From assembly GCA_002049455.2 (NCBI GenBank), contig KV918780.1, positions 62,001 through 126,000 on the forward strand: 64,000 bases of DNA, written 5' to 3'. Positions 58,006-64,000 of this stretch are shown one piece after another. Position numbers and translations under genes: made by a program. Position 1 is the first letter of the stretch. Each line of letters begins with the position of its first letter. This DNA is from Porphyra umbilicalis. Lineage: Eukaryota > Rhodophyta > Bangiophyceae > Bangiales > Bangiaceae. Below the pieces are notes generated by a model, which saw nothing but the letters and a program-made list of their open reading frames with translations, had not been told where the DNA came from and made no database searches.

Positions 58006-59811
58006 CTACACCTCGGGCGAGGCACAATCTGTCATGAAATTGACGATCGCAAGTAACGCTGTGCGGTCATCCTCTTCGCTAAGCCACCCACGGAAAGTTG
58101 GTAGCGCCTCCATGTCATCGCCCGACACCATGTGGCTTCCCATGGCGTCGCTGCCACCCCCAACGCTGGGAGAAGAGCGCAGCATGCCAACAATGGCGTG
58201 GGCATCGTCATCAGCTGGCGCCTCGCGCACCGCAGGCCCCGCATCCAGCTGCGCTTGGACTTGGTCCTCAATGTAAGTTGGCAGGCAGGTTGCCTTCAGC
58301 CAGCATCACATGATAAAGGAAGGCGACACCTGCTCAAAAGCCACCTTCAGCAGCTTCATTGCATCCAGGACGTGTGGACTGCGACCGTCGTCCACCCCCA
58401 GGCTGCCGCGTCTGGCCGCCGCTTCGCGCGCGTGGCGCGCCACAGTTTCCTCTTCCGTCTCGGCGGCCTGCTTGTCAGAGCATGCCAGCATCTTGCCCAT
58501 CATCTCTCGCCTGTGGGTGGACTTCGTGGCATTGATGACCTCCTGGTCGTTTGGCTGGTACTTGAAGGTCGTGTTGGGTGCAAGGGCACACACTTTGAGC
58601 TGGTCCGTCTCCATGTCCATGACGTGCCCGCTGGCATTGTCCAGCAGGAGGATGGCCTTCTTGGAGTTGTTATATGCCGCCAGGGAGTCGCAAAAATCGG
58701 AAAACCACCGACGGTAGACATGTACGTCCATCCAAGCATTTTTCTGCGAGTAGTACTTGAGTGGAAGATCTTTAGCCAAACCTCGAAAGCATTCTGGCTG
58801 CGCGGCCTTGCCGATGATGGACACAAATTTGAATGTGCCCGTTGCATTTACGCAAACAATGACCGTCAGCCGCGCCTTGGCCCTCTGCATTGGCGTCCCC
58901 CGCGTTGTACGCGCCTTCTTGGCCTCCACGTATGAGCGCGTTGGCGCCAACTGGTAGATCAGTGCCGCCTCGTCCATGTTGATCACCATGTCCTCGTCCA
59001 CCCCTTCCATCTCGGCGCGCACGTCCGCAATCTCCTGCTCGGCCACTGCCGAGCACGCCGCCCCAAATGAGCCGGGGTGAACGATGCTCTTGACGTCGTG
59101 TCGGCGCAAAAACCCCTGGATGTAGCCATTGGACGCCGTCAACCAGTGCTCCGGATAGTACAGCGTGGCGTACTCGAGGGCTTTGGTCTTGAGCGCCAGA
59201 AGAGACACAGACAGCTGGCCGTGGCTGTCGTCCCGCGCATTGAGAAACCACTGGTAGAGCTTGTTGACAACAAGGGGATACCCCGGCGGTTGTGCGGCAC
59301 GGTAGCTGTGCGGGGTGTCGCGGCCGGCCTGGATCCAGATCCTCTCCCGCCGGCGGTAGATAGTCATCACACCGCTGTTCGTGACGCTGTACCGGCCGGC
59401 CAGAACGTTGAGGGGGACCTTGTCCTGCACCTGCGTGATCAGAAGGAGCCTCTGCTGCACGAGCAGAGCGGTATGACCGCGGCTGATGGATGAAGCGGGC
59501 GGGGGGGGCACAGGGGAGCTCTCCATGCTGTCGCCTGAGAACAGAAAAAAAAACAAAAGGAGAAAGCCAAATAACAAAAAATAAGAATAAACATACAACG
59601 AACAACATGATGCTGTTAGTATTGTTTCTTCAGCAGAGTATGAATAAAAGATAAACACTAGGGAAGGGACGGAACGCGTGCAATGAAGAGCGCCTAAGAT
59701 TGGGATACGCTTCCACGTACCTTGTCGCTGTGAAAAGGGGATGTGGTGATATGAGGCGAGTGTGTGGAAGCGGTCATGCGGGTCGTGTCGCCGGTGTACA
59801 AGGCGCTTCAC
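58006..59811 (-). pseudogene. pogo/Tigger-type transposase with broken C-terminus
   Basis: A Tc1/mariner-superfamily transposase of the pogo branch. Exon 1 (59811-59721) joins in frame to exon 2 (from 59534) across a 186-bp intron with GTACGT donor and TTCTCAG acceptor. The product is about 439 residues to the stop at 58306. A helix-turn-helix region and a CENP-B-like DNA-binding domain (SLLALKTKALEYATLYYPEH, ASNGYIQGFLRRHDVKS) precede the catalytic core. The three Asp are in INMDEAALIYQL, ILLLDNASGH and YQPNDQEVINATK. After SPSFIM an in-frame TGA is followed by the expected CWLKATC, and then the frame shifts to LPTYIEDQVQAQLDAG, which runs to 58006. Stop plus shift point to decay, though the catalytic core is intact. 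Terminal repeats were not found. Confidence 0.8.
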
Positions 59812-60246
59812 GGGGACGGGGCGGCTGATGCCTGTGCCCGTAGATCATATGCGATGCGGGCGTTGACAATCGGTGGCGGTCGTGGCCTGCGCTCGCAGTC
59901 TGGGCGGCAGCAATGACGCGACGGCGTCAGTTTGTGTGCTCTACTTGTAAAAATACAGTGATAAAATGAGAAAACAAACAAGATCCACGAGATCCAGGGG
60001 GTATCTTCAACTTCATGATCACATTCTGACTGTACTTCCCTCCCACAGCTTGATTTCCACGGTGTTACTTTCTCGAATACCACTCAGGTGAAATGCTGCC
60101 AGTGCGAACAGATGCGAGGAGGCACTGTATACAAGGCTGATGGTGGGCCACGTGTCCGTCCTATATTCGCGTTTCGGAACCAGCCAATCGGAACGCCGCT
60201 CGCGGCCTCGGAACTACATTCGACAGATGGCCCAGAGTTTAAGTGC
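59812..60246. other. region upstream of the pogo-type transposase
   Basis: No gene. Bases from about 60138 resemble those before the second repeat array (near 62222; shared words GTGGGCCAC and a CAATNGG-type box), so the repeat-bearing element may begin here. Confidence 0.35.
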
Positions 60247-60510
60247 ATTGCACAGCCAAACATTCTAAGGACCGGGATCCAGCGCCCGGATCAATACCTG
60301 ACAGCGAGCAGCGCAGCGCGGCGGTGACGGTCCGAGCACCGAAGCTACTGCGAGCAGCGCAGCGCGGGTGCATCGAAATGAACACCAGCGCTACGGCGAG
60401 CAGCGCAGCGCGAGGGCGCTTTGCCACCGGCTGCTGGGTGGCGCTGTCGGGGGGCCGCCACGTGGCGCGGTGGGGGGTCCAGGGGGGAGGGCCGACTCCC
60501 CTCCGGCATC
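60247..60510. repeat. 17-bp repeat array A, three copies at exact 46-bp spacing
   Basis: GCGAGCAGCGCAGCGCG occurs at 60304, 60350 and 60396, exactly 46 bp apart, with 29-bp spacers. It is preceded by CCAAACATTCTAAGGACC and followed by a GGGTGGCG-type GC-rich block (about 60435-60500). The same order of parts recurs at 62340-62870. Confidence 0.85.
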
Positions 60511-62338
60511 TCAGTCCGCGCCACAATCATCTATCATCAGAAAAGAGAACAAATTAATCTCTTTCTGAAAATGCAGCCGATTCTGACATCCTGGACGCCG
60601 TTTTTCTCTTTCTTCGACGCTCATCTCCGAAGCGGCTGCCCTACCGACCAATCTGAGCAGCGCATACGGGGGAAGGGGGGGGACATGGGCAAACGTTTGC
60701 AAGCTATCGACTGAGCCGTGTCCCATAGCTGTCTGACGTCTCCGAAAAATTTGCGCCTATGTATGTAAATCAAGCTGCCCCATCGGAGATTCAATCTTGA
60801 TGACAATGGTGATGGATAGAATTTGCGGGCGCCTCACTGCGGGTCGGTATTTCATCGCCGGGATAGTTCTAAATTTGCCGGCTGGTAAATCCATAACGAG
60901 TTGACGCGAAAGAATGTTTTGAGATAGCCCTGCAAAGCTCCTGTGAGATGGCCTCAGCATAATTTGGAGGATCATGTGCACAACAGTTCCGTGGATCAGC
61001 GAAAATCCTACATTGCAGATTGCCTGATTCTCGAGTGACCTCTGTGATTCGGCAGTTCATCACTACAGTTCTGGACTCGTTCAACGGATCATCTTCGGGA
61101 CTGACTCTGAGATCGTTCCAGAAGCAGTGTCATCCTGACCTACAGATCATCTCGGGGACTGTCATTCAAAAAAAATGTGAGGACTTGTTCAACTGATAGT
61201 CTGACTGCCTCTTCCTTGAACAAAATGTCTGCCTATTTCGTTAACAGTGTGAACAAAAACCTGTGGACACTCTCTTCGTGCAGACCAATGACCAACTTGC
61301 AGTCTGACGTATCATTGATGCGCTTGAGAAACTGGTGCGAGTGCTTCTGAACCGCATTGAACCGGAGGATTTCGAGTTCGAGACGTGCTGTGATAGGACG
61401 ATGGGGGACGAGATTGCCACTGAGCTGAGAACGAATTTACTGCGCGTGAAGGAGACCCAATCATTGATAAATCGGGACTGGGAGCGTCTGGGACATCACG
61501 GTATTCTCGATGTGTGAGCCGACGCATGTTTACCCAGTTCCGATCCCCTCTGCGCCGGGAAACAGTGTGTCGGTCGCACGACTACCAAGTCACATTGAGG
61601 TTCCCTCTGCACACGTTTTGTTGCCCAGGAGCGACGCCCCATGGGCAGGTCTTGCTCTCTGATCGGTTTCGGCAGACCCTCCTCACGACGTCACTCGAAG
61701 TAGTCTAGGCTATCATCTACGATCGAGTCCTTGAGGCAGGAATCTAGATCAATCTTGCGCACTCGTTCACTCAATCTATGACGACGATCCCCATGATGAT
61801 TGTACTCCGACGCCAGGATAGTCCTGAGCACGATCCTCATGATGATCTTACTCCCACTTCAGGACAGTTCTCAGCACGATACGCAAAACGATCAGAACCA
61901 GCGAATCGGAATGATCCTTCATGAGCATGGGGCAGCAACTTCGCCGGACAATTGCCAAATCTGCAGGTGCTGGTGTGAGGATAGTTCCCACTGAATATCG
62001 GTGCAGATGGTCTTCGAGCACTTCTGAACTCCACTGCGGGCTCTGTCACCGAGATCAACAAAAAGTGGGCATAATTTGATCGCATAATCAATGTGCGACA
62101 GTTCTGCGAACCGTCGGTGGGCGTGTTCGAATCTCGCAGTTCTCAGTGTTAAGGAATCAGGGACAAAACGCTGTGCTGGGGCCCGCAGGTACCGACTAGT
62201 CCCTTTACATAAAGCTCGTTGTGGGCCACTTGCGTCTGTATGCACCAATTGGTCAATGGGACGCCCGCGCGGTCGGGTTTTGCACACGGGCTACAATGGC
62301 AAACAAAAGGATTGCGCGACGGCCCCGATTTTCAGCGC
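60511..62338. other. AT-richer DNA between the two repeat arrays, no gene recognised
   Basis: The base composition is clearly less GC-rich than the rest of the window, with no open frame above about 100 codons that shows motifs. Words such as GATCAT, GGATAGT and GTTCTGA recur loosely. A 46-bp tandem repeat lies at 61784-61880 (separate entry). Confidence 0.5.
61784..61880. repeat. 46-bp tandem repeat, two copies plus a start of a third
   Basis: Units begin ACGATCCYCATGATGATYRT at 61784 and 61830, and ACGAT again at 61876. The shared part also covers CAGGAYAGTYCTSAGC. The period equals that of the short spacing in the flanking 17-bp repeat arrays, although the sequences differ. Confidence 0.65.
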
Positions 62339-62870
62339 ATCCGACGCCAAACATTCTAAGGACCTGCATGCACGCCCGGATCAACTTCACCCAGATCCGC
62401 GAGCGGCGCAGCGCGAGGCCGTCGAATTGATCCCCCGACTTACAAATTCCCGAATTGGAATGAACAGAGGATATTGGGGACGGCCCAGATTTTTGACGAG
62501 CAGCGGAGCGCGCGGCCGTCGAAATGAACGCGTGACTTACAGTCCGCCATGTTCGTACAATCAGAGGATTTTCGGCACGGCCCAGAGTTTCGGCGAGCAG
62601 CGCAGCGCGAGGGCGTCGAAATAAATGCCAGGGCTACCGCGAGCGGCGTAGCGTGAGGGCGTTTTCCCACCGGCTGCTGGGTGGCGGGGTTGGGGGGCCG
62701 CCGGGTGGCGCGGTGGGGGGGTCCTAGAGGGAGGGCCGCCTCCCAGCCGGGTGGCGGGGTGGAGGGGTGGGGGGGTCCGGGTGGGAGGGCCGCGTCCCCC
62801 CGGCCGCCGGGTGGCGGGGTGGGGGGGGTCCGGGGGGAAGGCCGCCTCCCTCCCGGCGTCTGTCCGCGGA
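62339..62870. repeat. 17-bp repeat array B, spacings 97, 97 and 46 bp, plus GC-rich tail
   Basis: Copies or variants of GCGAGCAGCGCAGCGCG lie at 62399, 62496, 62593 and 62639. The 97-bp units equal a 46-bp unit plus 51 bp. The array is preceded by CCAAACATTCTAAGGACC and followed by four irregular GGGTGGCGSGGTKGGGGG units (from 62679, 62703, 62749 and 62809) with GAGGGCCGCSTCCC blocks. It has the same orientation and order of parts as array A, 2.1 kb to the left. Confidence 0.85.
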
Positions 62871-64000
62871 TTCTATCGAGCTGCTTTCAGTCTGAATGAG
62901 ATTGGTTTTTTTTTGCTCAGTGCGTACACTAATGCGCGCTCGCACAGCTCGCGCGGGTCCTACCTCATGTCTGTCTCACTTCATTTGTTCTCTGAGAACC
63001 GCACATATTTTGGAGAGACCAGAACTCCGCCGCTACGACCGCAAATGACAAGAAGTCTTCACACAAGGAATAGAGACCCGTATGGTACGCATTCTTATGT
63101 AGGAAGCCCTCACACGGCACACCTATGTCGAAGAGATACGGCTCAGACGCTTACTCTTTAGGCCATCCGGCACACTGGGCGAGCCGCACGAGGTCACAGC
63201 ACCGTTTCCCGCATTTGTCCCCTGTTCGCATACCTCGTGCATTCGAGTGCACTATTCTGCGCAGCGCTCCAATCCCACTCGCCGAAGGTGGACGTCCATA
63301 AAGAGTATGTCGAGAAGAAGCGCAAGCGTTTTGTTGCAGCGATCCCCTGACATTGGGAGGCTACTTAAAAGTTCGTTCATCCAGAAGTGCGGTCTCTTAC
63401 GCGCCTTTTCAGATGTGATCTCACGAGATCCGGCAGTCCATCGAGTCGCGCGCTTTGTCAGTAGCCAATGAACGCCTGCGCATGGGCACTCGTAAATTAA
63501 AGACGGAAAAGCCCTCGAAAGCCTCTCTGCGCGGCTCAAGCGCCATCGCACACCTACCTCACGCACCCTTCCCCCGTCGTCGCTGTCGTGCCTCCCGCGG
63601 TCGCCATCGTGGGGCAGCGTATGTGTGCCACTGCACCGGTGGCCGCAGCGGACTGTTCGTTCCAGGAAAGCAGCGGCGCCGCCGGGGAGCGCTATGTGGC
63701 GGGGAAGCGGGGGGGGGGGGGGGAGGGGCTGGGGGAGCAAGCAGTTGCTTTGAGTCGGCGGTGACAAGCGTCGCGCCGGCAACGACGAGTGCCACACTGC
63801 ACTTCAGCGCGGCGGCTGACGCCGCCGGCGACGGGCGTGCTCCAACCGCCGACGTGGACGCGTGCGCCGCATCCGCTGTGGCAAGCGGCGTCAGAGGTAC
63901 GGCTGCACCCGCCGCTGCCGGCGGCGGCACTGCGATCGCAACCGTATGCGACACCGCGCATACATCCACCACCCCGTTGCCGACCCCACAGCCCGCACGG
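62871..64000. other. right edge, no firm gene
   Basis: A minus-strand frame of 137 residues (63559-63972) starts with an Ala/Val/Pro-rich sequence. It could be the first exon of a gene, or chance in GC-rich DNA; I do not call it. A G run lies at about 63710-63725. Confidence 0.3.

Noticed and set aside
58006-58271. Separate small minus-strand gene
   Set aside because: Its sequence continues the pogo-type transposase C-terminus in a shifted frame, so it is part of that broken gene.
60304-62655. CRISPR array
   Set aside because: Repeats are short and imperfect, spacers resemble each other, no cas genes are present and the genome is eukaryotic.
1-64000. tRNA and rRNA genes
   Set aside because: I looked for T-arm-like GGTTCGA sequences and long conserved rRNA blocks and saw none with supporting structure; a covariance-model search was not possible.

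Overview
The window is nuclear DNA from a GC-rich eukaryote. Short GT-AG introns (about 185-265 bp, donors GTACGT or GTATGT) can be placed by reading-frame phase. The proteins are rich in Ala, Gly, Pro and Arg, one carries a plastid-type N-terminus, and there is an intact plant-type PIF/Harbinger transposon. This fits an alga best; a bangiophyte red alga (Porphyra/Pyropia type) is my guess, inferred from base composition and gene style, not proven. I found no bacterial operon features, rRNA or tRNA.

Layout. 1-11.4 kb: a decayed coding stretch (about 2.5-3.6 kb), a 91-bp tandem repeat, and a 3.2-kb reading frame (5659-8886) split by one in-frame TAG. 11.39-16.65 kb: a complete 5,259-bp PIF/Harbinger element with terminal inverted repeats, a 3-bp target duplication, a two-exon DDE transposase on + and its SANT/Myb-like partner on -. 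17.1-18.1 kb: a non-autonomous element studded with CATCGA motifs. 19.2-21.9 kb: a secretory trypsin-like protease with a repeat stalk and a C-terminal membrane anchor. 24.8-27.2 kb: a long coiled-coil protein ending in a Cys-rich tail. 30.0-31.0 kb: a 1-kb inverted-repeat element that ends about 60 bp before the start of a plastid-type BaiN/HI0933-family flavoprotein (31.1-33.2 kb). 33.8-36.2 kb: an ankyrin-repeat protein (-). 37.0-43.3 kb: a very large Ala-rich helical protein (-). 44.2-45.2 kb: a three-exon UBE2G/UBC7 ubiquitin-conjugating enzyme (-). 46.5-48.1 kb: a small spliced helical protein (+) and a SnoaL/NTF2-like protein (-). 50.1-52.9 kb: two small uncharacterised genes. 53.1-54.8 kb: a decayed Harbinger-like element with another inverted-repeat element nested inside. 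58.0-59.8 kb: a pogo/Tigger transposase with a broken C-terminus. 60.1-62.9 kb: AT-richer DNA bounded by two arrays of a 17-bp repeat spaced at exactly 46 or 97 bp.

Host genes and mobile DNA alternate. The protease, flavoprotein, ankyrin, large Ala-rich and 52.2-kb genes change reading frame, and most of the switches sit at long G or C runs. Either the assembly has homopolymer length errors or these loci are decaying; for the protein-like ones I favour assembly error. Gene boundaries there are therefore composite.
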